In this document: positions 1-64,000 of the stretch, piece by piece | How positions within the stretch are numbered: position 1 is the stretch's first letter | Layout: each line of letters starts with the position of its first letter | Assembly (NCBI GenBank): GCA_037975125.1 | Contig: CM075857.1 | Coordinates: forward strand, 26,964,582 to 27,028,581 | Length of the DNA: 64,000 nt | Direction: 5' to 3' | Source of the DNA: Latrodectus hesperus | Taxonomy: Eukaryota > Arthropoda > Arachnida > Araneae > Theridiidae | Notes under the pieces: model-generated | Seen by the model: the letters and a program-made list of their open reading frames with translations, nothing else | What the model was told of the DNA's origin: nothing | The model's database searches: none | Position numbers and translations under genes: made by a program

Positions 1-670
1 AATTTTTAAAACGTAAAGCAAAATTCGGTTATAAGCTCCTTGTAACGCACAGTAATAGATTTTTAAAATTATTACAATTGTAAAATTACAATACATTACC
101 ATAATATTAAATTACTAAGTTGCTATCAGTATCTCATCAAATTGTAAAAACCCTCTATATTTTGAATAAAAATTTATATGATATTCAGAATTTCAAAAAG
201 TATTAGAATCACACACACATAAATTTAAAAAATACTGTATTCTATTTATAACAATTATATATTTTCATTTATTTTTACATATAGTAATGGTTATTAATCA
301 TGAGTTTTAAGTATATAATGTTATGATAATTTATATAAAACTTTCTCTTCATGATAATATTATAAATGATTTTCTCTGATAATACTTAGTTATGTATGCT
401 AACTTTTAAAGTAACAGACTTTAACTTTTATTAGTTGTTGTGATTATTTTAAGTTTGAAACTTTTAACTTACTTATGACACAAAATGAGAAAAGCATTGT
501 AAAAGCAACAACCATTTATTTCATCACTTGTCTGTTACCTAAGATAATATGCTGCTAATGTTATGTAACTTCTTGTTTCATTAGTAATAATTATTAAGAT
601 TATAATAACAATTATTTATAATCAATTAAAATTAATGATTTTCAATTTGAATTTTTTCTTTCTCATCTAG
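1..670. other. Intron of gene 1 preceding the first visible exon
   Basis: AT-rich sequence ending in a T-rich tract and the acceptor TTTCTCATCTAG. No ORF, repeat or RNA gene is recognisable. Confidence 0.7.
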
Positions 671-36639
<35,969 letters not shown>

Positions 36640-36892
36640 ATAGCTGAGCCAATTATTTCAATTTTAAGAATTTACACAAAAACATCATCACATCAATATA
36701 GACCGCAAATTGAATTGTTTTATAATGTTGTTTTAAATTTGCAATGTACATGTTAAAAAAGAAATTTCGAAATTTGTTATAAAGTTACATAAATAAGAAA
36801 CTATTTTGAAATTAATTTTTGAAAACATTTGGGAGAGAAAATTACATTTTTGATTTACTAACTATGTTTTTTCAAAGTTATAAATAAAATTT

Positions 36893-36898
36893 ATTTTT
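36893..36898 (+). promoter_or_regulatory. Candidate polyadenylation signal AATAAA of gene 1
   Basis: An AATAAA hexamer lies 254 nt after the TGA of gene 1, followed by T-rich sequence, as expected for the end of a short 3' UTR. In AT-rich DNA such hexamers are common, so this is a positional inference. Confidence 0.45.
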
Positions 36899-37657
36899 GT
36901 AAATTATGCATTGTCCATTGTTTTGGATTGCTTCAACAACTCTTCCAGAATAAATCAAAATATTTTTTGAATCATGTTCTCTTTTTATAAAGAGTTTATT
37001 TTTCTATTTAGTAAATATTTATGTCATACTCATAGAGTTGTCTCGATTAATTTTTTGAGTAATTAATAAAAATGAAGTATTATATCACACCATCTTACAT
37101 TCATTTTCAAAATGTTCTCACCTGAAATATAATCACATGATAATAAATTTTCAAAATTTCATAAAAGAGAGTTTAATAGCTGTCAAAATTATTCCACTGA
37201 AAATGAACTCTCTAAATGTATATATGACTCAGTCATATCTTTGTAAATGATAAGTGAGAGAAATTAATATTTAACCTATGTATTTCATTTTATATTTCCT
37301 TACTATAACAAATATGTCTAAAAGACATCCGGAAAATAAGTTTCCCATAGCTCATAAAAAGAAACGAAACATAATTATCTAGAAAGATTTACTGCACAAG
37401 AGATAGAACACATACAATATTTCAACTACTTCTAAACGTCAGAACCATTGGAATTGTAGCACTGTCATACCATGGGATAAACTTTTGTAATCTAGCATCC
37501 CAGAAATTTGCCCCATAGAAATGGAGACAACAAGTCACAGCTGTTTGCTGCCCGGATAGAAATTTCTTTGCTTGCAAGAAGAGATAGAAGTCCCTAAAAG
37601 CAAGGAAAAGTCTTCTGGGTGGATGTAAACAATTTTCAGCAGAACTTGTCCAAATTT
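36899..37657. other. Intergenic sequence downstream of gene 1
   Basis: AT-rich, with no gene recognised. Its right part (37400-37657) is richer in G and C and may be old repeat. Confidence 0.6.
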
Positions 37658-38260
37658 TTTTTTATGAAATTCGTCGTATGAGGGCGCTCATCCCACGCCT
37701 CTTGGACTAAATGGTTCGTCGCAAGATCTTTAGACTTGCGCAGTAATGTTCAGCGCTTACTGTTGCATCCCTTGGCAAAACGTTAATGAGCAGAATGCTT
37801 TACCTGACCCAGAAGACCGTGCACATCAATCACTGTGTGGATGCAATCTGCTTGACTTTCGTCTGTCCCGGAGATCCACTTTAAGCCGATTCATCGACTG
37901 TTGCTTTGTTTCTGGAATGAAGCGAGTGTTCCATCGAGATTTTCCGTCATCTTCATTGTGGCATAGTTGTAAAAATTACCATCTAGTCCATACACTAAAC
38001 ACAAATGGTGATGAATATCGATCGGCACTATCTTCTGTGACTCCACAAACTTGATCAATGACCTCACCTCGCTGTCATCGGGAGAATATTTAAAAGCCGA
38101 CATCTTTGCGCACTGTAACGACTTTTATTAAAGGTAATCGAAAATTAGGAATGCAGCATATGATAGTCGCATCTACACTCCACCTTTCATATGCATTCTC
38201 GTTTTGGTCATTTTGTAGCGACTTCATTTGCAACTGTGGGAAAAAAAATTTTCCGGATGA
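37658..38260 (-). pseudogene. Mariner (SETMAR-type) transposase N-terminal relic
   Basis: On the minus strand, from 38103: a methionine start then DSEVRSLIKFVESQKIVPID and HHHLCLVYG, matching the helix-turn-helix N-terminus of mariner transposases. The frame decays after about 50 codons, with recognisable nucleotide blocks continuing to 37658. It shares both flanks with the relic at 11143-12530 but lacks the Tigger-like insertion. Confidence 0.8.
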
Positions 38261-38430
38261 CCCTCGTACAAGAATACTACTACACAAATTGACAATAAAA
38301 CTAAGTACAAAAATATAAAAGTACTAAATAATACAATCGTTTGAGAAATTAAGATATTTTTAAAAAACATTCTCTTGGTAGAGTATAATCTACATTATCA
38401 TTTTGTTTTCGTTCAAATTTATTTTTCTTC

Positions 38431-39250
38431 TTCTTCTTCTTAGAATTGGGTTTGTATGTCATTGGGCACCTCTGCTTTTATCAGCATTTTGTACCATTAA
38501 CTCCAAACCCAATGTTTCCTAGTTCCAGTTGCTCAGGTCACCCACTTTATTAATAAAGTCCGATAACCCTTTAATGGAGTCTTGGTGTAACTCTCTAGCA
38601 TGGATGATGCCTAAAGAAGTTAATCTAGGGAGGGCAAGAGCCTCGCATTCATAAATGATAAGCTCTGCCGTTTCCTCTTGCGTATGACATTTCCAGCAGA
38701 TAGGGTCTTGCTGAAACAGTCCCATCTGGTCAGAAAGTCAGTCATGCTAGGGATAGCTTCCTGACTTTCACCAGAAGAAGATGGTTTGGAGGTCATTTCT
38801 ACCTCAAGTGAAGGATTCATTACTGCCCCTTTACAAGATTGCCTCTGAGTTTCCTTGTCTTTTTCAGCAAGGTCTACTTCAGAGGCTTCACCTGCAAATG
38901 CAGAAAGGTTTGTTATTTCTTGTGTCTTTTTAGCCACAAGATAACAATTAATAAGCTCAGGCAATATAAGTCTACCCAGCATTGCCTGAGATACTGGGCA
39001 AGGCAAATTACTCTAGAAGTTTGCCAGGCAACTAGAGGCTCCGTTAAGACACCAATACCGCGGTGCCAATTAGCCCTAGGCACGGATTGCATAACACCAG
39101 GGTTTACGGGAGCTGGTTCGCGGCCTCTGATTCTATATTAAAGGCTATCCTGTCATTCCTGCAGGACATTCAGCGATCCACCACCTGCCGACGCGCCTGG
39201 TGGCTGCTCAAGCCCCAGGAAGATACGCGTACCCCCTGGTTCCAGGGTTC
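38431..39250 (-). mobile_element. Non-LTR retrotransposon 3' end, copy 2
   Basis: It is the reverse complement of the 13389-14300 repeat over nearly its whole length, ending (minus strand) in an AAG microsatellite tail at 38427-38441. The C-terminal frame reads ALALPRLTSLGIIHARELH (38650-38580) and ends at a stop. Relative to copy 1 it lacks about 112 bp (equivalent to 13888-13999) that encode the start of the zinc-binding segment. Confidence 0.85.
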
Positions 39251-40830
39251 AAATTTATTACTTAAGAATATTTTTTATATTATATAAATTTAAAAAATAA
39301 TTAGCTAGATAAAACTCTTGTGAAAGTTAAATTTTTATTGCTGTTTTTTTTAAAAATTTTGGAAATTTATGAAAAAGGAAAAAAAATGTTTCAAGTAAGG
39401 AATTTAAAGATTCCACATATAAGCTATTTAACAAATATTTTTGATACCATGTAATCGATGGTTTAATACTGCAATAAAGTACTTTAATGCCTCACTTTGT
39501 AAATCAACTTTTGGGGGTTCTTTTCATAAATAATAAATTTCAAGAGTTGCAAAGGGGAAATCTCGAAAACTTCCAAGAACTAACGCCAACAGAAATGTAT
39601 GGAGAAGGCACAATCGTTGTTCAACAATGGCGGGTTTCGAACACGGGGATTTTCACTCTGAAGACTATTGTCTAAGTCATCGTGAATGTACCTGATATAT
39701 AAATTTTGCATTTCTGTTCAGAAAATACGAAACTTGAATTAAAAAAAAATGATATTTTTTCAGATACAATCAAAAATTTCGAAAAATTATTCCAAGATCA
39801 AATATTAGTTTGACAGAAGTTTGCTGTACGATTTTTCACATTGGATTCATATAAAAAATTACGATAATCTCATACTAATTGTAAATACCCATTTACTAGT
39901 TTTTATTTTAAATTTACTTATTTAGATTATTATTTTTTTTTTTACATTTGTGACACTAACAGACACTTCGCAATTCAATTTCGAGCATTAACTATTAAAC
40001 GTGAAATTAAACGAGGAAAGGTTTTGTGGAAGTAAAATAGGTCTACAAAACATCTGGATCTAAAATTATGAAGAGCAAACATTTTGAAGTTCTTCTTTTG
40101 CATTAAGTGTTTTCAGAAAAGTTACAATAGAAAATTGATCAGGTAATTTTTACTTAGATGACTTAAAACTTGTAAATCCTTTTCAAATATGTTAAGAAAC
40201 ACCCTTTTTTGTTCTGAATAAAACTAACTTGTTTTCTTAGAAATACCTCTGAATTTTTACAAGTAAAGAAAGTTTATGAATCTTCGGATGCTCCATAGCT
40301 TCTATCTTGAAGTCTCTCTTATTTGATGTCCCACTTCAATGGAAATGGACCTCATTAGTAAACTTTGCATTTAATATCGACTGTTCAGCAGCCCATCTTC
40401 CACAAAATCGATAATTACCTTAAGTTCTAAAGAATATAATCGATTAATCGAATTAAATAAAAACCGGCTGGACGAAGCCTATTTTCTATTATTTGGCATG
40501 AGACCCTTCGCTCTATTTACAAAAGATACTGTTTCGACAATTTTATCTCAAAGAATTATTAATAGGGCATATTAACATTATTAACGTTATTGATCTGTTA
40601 ATAATACCTGTTATAGCATTATTAACAGATCATTTGGTGTCATAGCACCCGGATCACAGCAACTGATTAGCGAGTCTTGATAAATTTTTTTAAATATGCA
40701 ATTCGTGAAATAGGTTTCAAGGTCTTAAAAGGCCTCTCTTTGTAATCCAACAGAGCACTCTATATTTCTTAGTGTTTTTCCAGGATCAACCATGGATTTT
40801 GATAAATTACTTACCCAGGTGCATGCAAAT
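39251..40830. other. Intergenic, mostly featureless
   Basis: No gene is recognised. A tRNA-like minus-strand fragment at about 39575-39690 has a box B-like GTGTTCGAAACCC. A 15-bp inverted repeat lies at 40591-40632. Confidence 0.55.
40591..40632. repeat. 15-bp perfect inverted repeat
   Basis: Arms TGATCTGTTAATAAT (40591-40605) and its exact complement (40618-40632), with a 12-nt loop. It is surrounded by further TTATTAAC-type repeats. Confidence 0.8.
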
Positions 40831-41600
40831 AAATTGAAATGATTAGAAAAAAACAATAAATTTACAAAAATTGTTAATATTTCTTTATTCAAAATAATAT
40901 CCATCGCTAGCTACACATTTTCCCCATCTTTCGGGCAATTTGTGAATACCCCGCCAAAAAAATGATTTGTCTTTTGAGGCCAACAAGTCATCAAGCCAAG
41001 ATTCGACGTTTTCGTAAGAAGTGAAGCGCTGGTCAGCCAATGCGTGTCCCAATGATAAAAAATGTGATAATCGGAAAGAGCCAAGTCTGGAGAATAAGCC
41101 GCATGCGCTAAGGGCTCCGGGCCGAGTGCCTTAACGATGTCCTTGGTCGGTTTAGCACAGTGGCTAGGAGCGTTGACATCAAAGAAAATCACTGTGATGC
41201 CGCTTCTTGTATTTCTCGCGTTTTTCGAGTATAGCATCGTTCAAATTAAGTAATTGCTGTTTGTAGCGACCAGCATTAACGGTTTCGCCTGGTTTGAGAA
41301 TCTCATTATAGATTGACCAATTCTGATCCCAGAAAATACACAGCATTGTTTTGCTGCTGAACCTATCCGGCTTTGTGGTCGATTTGGACGGCTCTGTCTG
41401 GGGTCAATACATGATCGATTACCCTTGGGATTCTCAAAATAAATCCATTTTTCATCGCCAGTCACAATACGATGGAGATATGACTTGCGTTTGTAACGGG
41501 TAATCAACATTTCGCACACGATTTTTCGGTTTTTCTGCTGACGGTCCGTTAGCTCGAGTGGTATCCATCTACCGACCTTTATTATCTGCATATTGATAAT
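40830..41600 (-). pseudogene. Mariner transposase, C-terminal two-thirds
   Basis: Minus strand from 41591: WIPLELTDRQQKNRK, then HRIVTGDEKWIYFENPKG (first catalytic Asp), then VNAPSHCAKP and YSPDLALSDYH (second and third Asp sites), and a final region resembling mariner C-termini at 40911-40980. One in-frame TGA (41238-41240) and a frameshift after SDYH inactivate it. The N-terminal DNA-binding third is missing. Its left-hand neighbour in reading direction is the hAT relic, which begins within 40 bp. Confidence 0.9.
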
Positions 41601-43850
41601 GTGACACCTTTGTTCTACAGCAAAGGTGTCAAATTCAATTTTGCAGAGGGCAATATATTAAATTTAGAATGTGTAGGTTGGCCACATTCAAATAAAAAAA
41701 TGTACTGAATTATTATAACATTTTATTTATTTAATTATATAGAATATAATATACAGTTGTTAAAAATCATATCAAAGCTTTAAAAAAGGGTAATTATTTT
41801 GAGCTCGAGGATCCAGATACCTGAATTCTCTTGTTTTTGACAAGCTCATTGATGTCACAGGTAACGTATTCGTTGTAATCATTTTAAGAATTGATTGATG
41901 ATGTTCATTCGTAAGTCTTGTGCGATGTTTCTTCTTATTTATCTTCATGACGGAAAACATCTGCTCACGTAAATAGGTGATACCAAACATCCACAGAATG
42001 CAAGTGGCATGATTTTTTTAAAATCCGGGTATTTATCCAAACTCTTGAAATATTGTGTATGAAATGTAAGAGCGTTTATCTTTTTAAATTTTTCTTTCAA
42101 AATACTGTCCGATTGAAGATCTATCAACTCCATTTGCAAATGAACTGGTGCCTGTAAAGCTTAAAATTTGAAAGGATTGTTGAAAATTGAGAATTCCATT
42201 TCATTCATTTTGTGGAAATCTCAAAACGATTGTTCAATTCCGTGATCAAATTTTACAGAAAATTAGTACATTGATCCAATTTTTTGGTTACCTGTGGCAA
42301 ATGGGTTTTAAATGAGGAAAATGATCCAAAGTTTGATTTTTTTTTACCCGATATTCCAACAGCCTTAACTTTGTTTCAAAGGCTTGAATACATGAACACA
42401 TTTGAGAGACAATCAGATTTTTCCCTTGTAACTTTACATTCAGATCAGTCAAGTATTTATTCATACCTACCAAAAAGGCACAATCAACCCATCAGTCTTA
42501 GTCATAATCAATTGGGTTGCCTTTTTCTAACATGGAAGCTTGAATAGAGTCACGTAATGCTAAAAATCTTTACTCCTCGACTGAGCCAATGAACTTCAGT
42601 GAAATAAGGGGCATCAGAAAACATATCGTCCAAATCTTGTAAAAACTGTCCGAACTGTCAGTGATTTAGTCCCCTGCTTCTTATAAAATGTACTATTTTA
42701 ATTATAGGTTGCATGACATGGTTCATTTTTAAATTTTTGGATGCTAATGATTCCTGATGAATTATACAGTGAAATCCCATAAAAATTCCCTGATATTTTC
42801 TGTTTTAAGATAGTTACAACGCCCGAATGTTTCCCAGCCATGGCAGGAGCAACACCTGTAATTGTGCTGCTAAGTATATTCCAGTCGAGTTCATATTCTG
42901 CTATCAAATGTTCAATTGCAGAAAAAATATCATTTACTATTGTTAAGTATATTCCAGTCGAGTTCATATTCTGCTATCAAATGCTCAATTGCAGAAAAAA
43001 TATCATTTACTATTGTTAAGTATATTGCAGTCGAGTTCATATTCTGCTATCAAATGCTCAATTGCAGAAAATATAATTTGCTATTGTAGTACACGTCAAT
43101 AGAATGCCCTTCAATAGTTCTTTAGTTATTTTAAAGTTACAGTTAATACTTCGTATAAAAACAGCAGTTTGAGCTGTATCAACAATAACAATGCTCTCGT
43201 CAACAGCCAGTGAAAAGTTAGTAAATTCTTTAATTTTCTCCTTCAATTGAAGAACCAAATTTTGAGGTAAATCATTTATTCTTGAAGCATCAGTTTTTCT
43301 TAACAGCGAAATAATTTGAATTATTGATTTTTGAAATGGAAATGAGACATTGGGATTTTTCAACAAATAGTCTTTAATAAAATCAGTATCAGTGAAAGGT
43401 TTCGATCTCTTCGCGATTTCTAATGCAATAATAAAACTTGATTTTAGGGCATCTTCGCTCTCAGTATTACCTTTAGTAAACATTGATTGTTGACCTTGAA
43501 GCTTAAATTTTAAAGAAGACAATGTATCCATTCTTATTTTTTCAGTGTAACAATCGAATTTTGATTTATGATTCGTGTTATAGTGTCTCTTCAAGTTAAA
43601 TTCCTTACAGCAACTGTTTGATTGCAAATCAAACACAGTGGTTTACCTTTCCATTCTACGAAAAAATATACAATTTCCAATTTAGACTGAAAGACTCTGC
43701 ACTCACTATCAAATTTACGTTTTTGTTACATTATACCAAAATCGTAACAATTATGGAACTCAACACAACAATTATAGATATCGCATGCCCACGACACAAG
43801 CAAATGCACAATACCTTCGCAATCACTACTTCACAGTACAACTAAAATCC
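41601..43850 (-). pseudogene. hAT-type (GTF2IRD2/ZBED-like) transposase relic
   Basis: Minus strand from 43636: an N-terminal BED-like remnant (NLKRHYNTNHKSKFD), then QQSMFTKGNTESEDALKSS, ALEIAKRSKPF and FTNFSLAVDESIVIVDTAQ, then GVAPAMAGKHSGVVTILKQK (42870-42790), a middle region (42473-42288), and the C-terminal dimerisation block LREQMFSVMKINKKKHRTRL (about 41960). That is the domain order of hAT transposases. Stops, frame changes and a 73-bp triplication break it. A possible end lies at about 41620 (AAAGGTGTCAAATTCAATTT); the other end was not found. Confidence 0.88.
42871..43085. repeat. Tandem repeat, 73-bp unit, about 2.9 copies
   Basis: Units begin TAAGTATATT at 42871, 42944 and 43017 and are almost identical, differing at a few bases. 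The array lies inside the hAT transposase relic and duplicates part of its coding sequence. Confidence 0.95.
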
Positions 43851-45685
43851 TTCTCCGACCGTATCGCTTTGATTAATCGATTCAACTGACTCACATCGCA
43901 CCAACGCACTCCGTTTATATCGATAAGGAAGGCTCAAGTCTATACTGGAAGCACGTGGATGACTCTATTGTTCTCAATAAAAATAATAGGGTATTTCCGC
44001 TTGTTGCTAAGAGATGGCGTTACTGTCTATCTCTCTTGCTTGTCTAGGCACGCGCTGCCCTTGAAATTACATATAAATATAATGTGCGCATTTCAAAACT
44101 TCCGTAGAGGAATCGAGTGAAGTCTAAATGCTCTAAAAAATGATTCTTCTTTCTGTGGCACATTGCGATAGCGTGCCGTATATTAGACATGATTGGTCTA
44201 CAGCATAGTTGAAATATGCTTTTGAAAAAAGTCTACATTCCTGGTATTTAACTAGAAGAACACTGATTTTTAACAAAAGGCTTGTGTTCCTTAATTTTCT
44301 TCTACACTTTAAATTATGGATGTTTTATTTGCCCATTTATATTAATACTGTAAACAGTTCCAGTATTTCTTTAAAATAGTATGTCCTTTGAATTTTGTAT
44401 CGGTGTACTTTTAATATTTTAAACCTCGATCCTTATATATGTGGTACAGATTATTATGGTGCAGTAAGAAAGTGTCTCAACGCAACAAAAGTTGTTAAAA
44501 AGGGTATTGTTGAATACAGAAGTTGGATGTGCGATTATTGAAGACAAATGCTGTTATCTTATGAGCCCCGATTCATTTTGAAATGGGACAGCAGACATGT
44601 TATTTATGGAAAGAAAGGGTTTCAGCACAAAACTTTCAACTAGCTGGAAACTAGTTTTCAATGTCAGACTAGTTTTCAATTTGGAAATGTCAGATGCACG
44701 TTTTCCAAACGTGCATCTGACATTTGGGAAAGCTTAAAATTAAGAAAAATAAGTAAATTAACGATACTTACTTTACAAGTAAAAGCTGTATTTTTCATCA
44801 CGAAATTATATCTCATGTACAGATCAAATAAAAACCAAACGAATGAAATGTGGAACACTTAAAAATTTTATTTGGTTGCGGAACTATGAAGTATTGAAGT
44901 CGGGACTACTTTTATTTGAATACCAATTCATTTCCAATCGATAACATATTGTAAAAAATCCAAAATACTTTTTCTGCAATGGGTAAAAACAATACTTTTC
45001 CTGCAAAGGATAAAACAAAACACAAAATCCAAACAAAATATCATTATTTTTACAAAATCAACTATTGAAAGAAAGAAAGAAGGATATGATGCAACACATA
45101 TTTCATCTCCTAGTGGTTATGCGTAGATAGTAGTTTTCAAAAGAAATAATTTATATTCAGTTATTCAAAGGTAATTTTTAAGACATTAGTGGAATGACTT
45201 CAGATCTTTTACTTTCATATGCATCAATGCCTTCATACTTAACTATAAAAATCTCTTAAACTATAATATATATTAAAATACATAAATAGAAATGTCTTAA
45301 ACTGAATCTATTAAGAGATTTGTTCAATACAAAACTCTAACTTCTTTAAAACGCATATTCCGGAAATACTGCCTTGTCAATATTGAAAGCATTATGCTTT
45401 TTTAGACTATTATTGATAAGAAAATTCAGTATATGAAATATCAAAACTTTAATAAAATCAAATACAATGGTTCAATGTTTTTAACTTTGCTCAAACTCTA
45501 AATCTTCATTAAAGAATAAGGATTTTATTTATTTTGTTATAAAATGAATTTTTTTTTAAATTAAAATGTGTTTACGACAAACTATGTGTAAATATACTTT
45601 ATTTTTTTAATTTGTATTTAAGTACAAGGTAAAAAAAGAAAGTTTTTGCCATTTTTATAACTAAAAAAAAACAAAAAAAGGTCAT
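43851..45685. other. Intergenic, no gene recognised
   Basis: A 19-bp inverted repeat lies at 44685-44725 (loop TCC). The part at 43850-44180 is less AT-rich and may belong to the hAT element or another repeat. Confidence 0.55.
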
Positions 45686-45689
45686 GACC

Positions 45690-46560
45690 TAAAGAAAGTA
45701 TAGCCGATTGTTAGTCTTCAAAATAATCATGATCAGCATTCAGCAACTTCTGTCATCAACATGTTTTAAACTGTACAATCTCCTTGAGGTAAAGTCGGGG
45801 CTATTGGATGGATAGAAGTCCGTGAATGCTTGGCGCAAGTGAGCTTTATTGGTGAAGGATTTTCCAAGGAATTGAAGAGTTGATATTCTAATGGTAAAAG
45901 GTCAGGTAAGGAAGAAGGATGGCACAAATTCTATTAACTAAGCAGCTGTATGGTACTTCTAGCCATCAAGAGTACATCCTTGCGATTAAACAGAGATGGC
46001 TCCTTCGGTAAAATCCTAGGAGTGCCCACACCCTTGGTAACAAACTGTAAAAAAAAAAAAAAAAAAAAAACGCCAAGCCAGAACGAAATTCTAGAAACAG
46101 TTTGGTTTACCATACCTAGTGTATCGAAATAAAGTTCCCAAGATTGCCACAAACCAAAATTATCAACAACCAAAATCATTCGCGCAAGGGTGTAGGCTTT
46201 GCTAGGATCCAACCGGCTCCTTCTGTTGCATACGTTTCAGTTGTTGTGAGTACACGTTCGCAGTGATTGCTTGGCCCATTGATAGCAACTCCTAGTGAAC
46301 CACTTGAGAATTATTCCACCAGGCACCAACTTCATTACAGAGGGAAAAATCAACTTGAATTTGTGAAACCAATGCCTTGCCGTACGTTTATTCACAGCAC
46401 TAAACCCAGACGCTCGTCATATTCGGAAACTTGATGCAGCAGCTGATAAGCCCACTTTGAAGTCCGAAAGCAAACAACACTGAACGAGCACCTTCGACAC
46501 GTTCCTTTCTATTTGCAACTGTATTGTCATGATAGATGAATGTGCGCAGTGGACCTGCTT
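45690..46560 (-). pseudogene. Mariner transposase relic (heavily decayed)
   Basis: Minus-strand segments in order: WELLSMGQAITANVYSQQLK (about 46300-46240), a region in the place of the HDNARPH site (about 45990), PSSLPDLLPLEYQLFNSLEN (about 45925-45865), and GKSFTNKAHLRQAFTDFY (about 45865-45810). These follow mariner transposase order. Many stops and frame changes are present. A run of 21 A bases at 46049-46069 interrupts it. Confidence 0.75.
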
Positions 46561-46702
46561 TTGTAAAAATTGATATTCCTACTCACGACTGATCTGTGTC
46601 TGAACCACATCATATACTTATTTTCATACTTATTCTCACTTTATTCAATGTCAAAGTGAAAACGGATAGAAATTTCTGGTTTACTTTACATTAAATGTAC
46701 TT

Positions 46703-46977
46703 GTTTTTGTTGTCGTGTGCCAGCTAGCTTGCAATATGGGGTGCGATGCTCCACTTTTCCAACTGAACCATATTTTGTGTGGAGTCCGACTTCTTCAGTA
46801 CACACATGCCATAGGAACCCGTTTATAGGGTAGGCAACCATTCACACCTCATTCATACAAGGAAGGGACAAAGACAGGATAGATAGAGAGAAAGTACATC
46901 CATGCCCGAACCGGGATTCGAACCCATGACCTAATTATCCGCAGTCAGGCACACTGACCACTAGATAAGTTGGGCGG
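46703..46977 (-). mobile_element. tRNA-derived SINE (family A variant) with 14-bp target duplication
   Basis: Minus strand: box A region ending at about 46977, box B GGTTCGAATCCC (46913-46924), then ATGGATGTAC and the family A body. The 14-mer CATTAAATGTACTT flanks it at 46689-46702 and 46978-46991. The 3' part differs from the 22627 copy, suggesting a subfamily. Confidence 0.88.
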
Positions 46978-47390
46978 CATTAAATGTACTTAACTATATG
47001 TTTTACATAATTATATTACATATATATAAAAATATAAATAAATTATCACTGCATTTACAGGGATAAAGTTTTCACATAAATGTTTATTATCTTAAGAAAA
47101 TGAGAGACTTCCAAATTTCCTTTCAGAAAACTTAGATACCCGAAACAATCATATAATTCAAGAATTAAATTTTCCATCAAAATTGACGAACATTGAAAAT
47201 TTATAAATTGATTAATATTTAAAAAAAACAGTTTTTACTTTTTTTAAATTAAATAAATATTTATTGAAAACAATAGGAGTAAGTTATCTGAGGCTTGAAA
47301 ATAGCGGAAGTTTCCCTTTTGGCGATCAAAAAATGTTATCATTATGAAAAAAAAAAAATTATTGCTGTTTTATCAGTTTTTGTCTTTCAG

Positions 47391-47453
47391 CACAGATATC
47401 CATTTCTCCGTAACTCGTTACCACACTCAAACAATTAAATACCTTTTGGAACA
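47391..47453 (+). promoter_or_regulatory. 5' UTR of gene 2 with probable upstream splice acceptor
   Basis: A pyrimidine-rich stretch ending in TTTGTCTTTCAG (to 47390) lies 63 nt before the start codon. It suggests that the first coding exon begins at 47391 and that a non-coding exon and the promoter lie further upstream. The leader contains the in-frame TAA that fixes the ATG. No core promoter is recognisable. Confidence 0.5.
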
Positions 47454-63709
<16,256 letters not shown>

Positions 63710-63789
63710 GTAAACTGACTCTTATAAATTGTATTCTCAATTTTTATTTTTAATTCAGATATTGATTTAGAAAATTCTTAAATTCTTTC

Positions 63790-64000
63790 TTATACTAATG
63801 ATGACTCTCTCTTTATTTATTACATTACATGTATTCAGACTTGTATGCTTGATTCTTGAGATCCGCTTGTAAGTCTTCGTCGATAATAGGACAAATAGCA
63901 CAATGACAGATGTATAATCACAGAAGAATAACAAAGAAAACACCCAGGGCCACGGTGGGAATCGAACCCACATTCCTACGCTCTCAAGCGATTAGCGGTG
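63790..64000 (-). mobile_element. tRNA-related SINE, cut by the window edge
   Basis: Minus strand: GTGGGTTCGATTCCCAC forms a perfect T-arm with box B. Upstream is CGCTAATCGCTTGAGAGCG. Downstream a non-tRNA body continues to AATAAAGAGAGAG-like sequence. A true tRNA gene is possible but less likely, since no acceptor stem pairs by eye and the 5' end is outside the window. Confidence 0.5.

Overview
This window reads as eukaryotic nuclear DNA, very AT-rich. It is dominated by introns with GT-AG junctions, (TA)n microsatellites, SINEs, LINE fragments and DNA-transposon relics. The repeat mix (tRNA- and 5S-rRNA-derived SINEs, mariner, Tc1, hAT and Tigger relics) and the genes found suggest an arthropod, most likely a spider, perhaps an orb-weaver. 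The placement rests on recalled family resemblance only.

Two real protein genes are visible, both on the + strand and both in the rifampicin-phosphotransferase / phosphoenolpyruvate-synthase-like (PPDK_N + PEP-utilizer) family. Gene 1 enters from the left and ends at 36639. Twenty-four coding exons join without a frame break into 753 residues: the end of the ATP-grasp-like PPDK_N domain, a long middle region, and a C-terminal swivelling domain with the phospho-carrier histidine. Gene 2 starts at 47454 and runs off the right edge. Its first eight coding exons give about 300 residues: a hydrophobic N-terminus followed by the domain that precedes PPDK_N in this family. The two are tandem, same-orientation and about 10.8 kb apart. 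Together they show nearly the whole architecture, N-terminus from gene 2 and C-terminus from gene 1.

All remaining recognisable sequence is repetitive. Introns of gene 1 carry 3' ends of several non-LTR retrotransposons (5.6-7.0, 13.4-14.3, 17.1-18.2, 26.9-27.4 kb), a Tc1-like relic (19.1-20.4 kb), a Tigger-like element nested in a mariner relic (11.2-12.5 kb), two copies of a small MITE, and SINEs of at least three kinds. The intergenic stretch holds a second mariner N-terminal relic (37.7-38.2 kb), an inverted copy of the 13.4 kb LINE (38.4-39.3 kb), a mariner (40.8-41.6 kb), an hAT transposase relic with a 73-bp internal triplication (41.6-43.8 kb), another mariner (45.7-46.5 kb) and a SINE. 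The 11-kb first intron of gene 2 contains a short hAT element with perfect 8-bp target duplications (48.3-49.0 kb), a LINE 3' end (49.6-50.6 kb), a GT-rich minisatellite, SINEs and long (TA)n tracts.

Most of the ORFs that can be drawn through the window are chance or transposon debris. No rRNA operon, CRISPR, prokaryotic operon or intact mobile element was seen.
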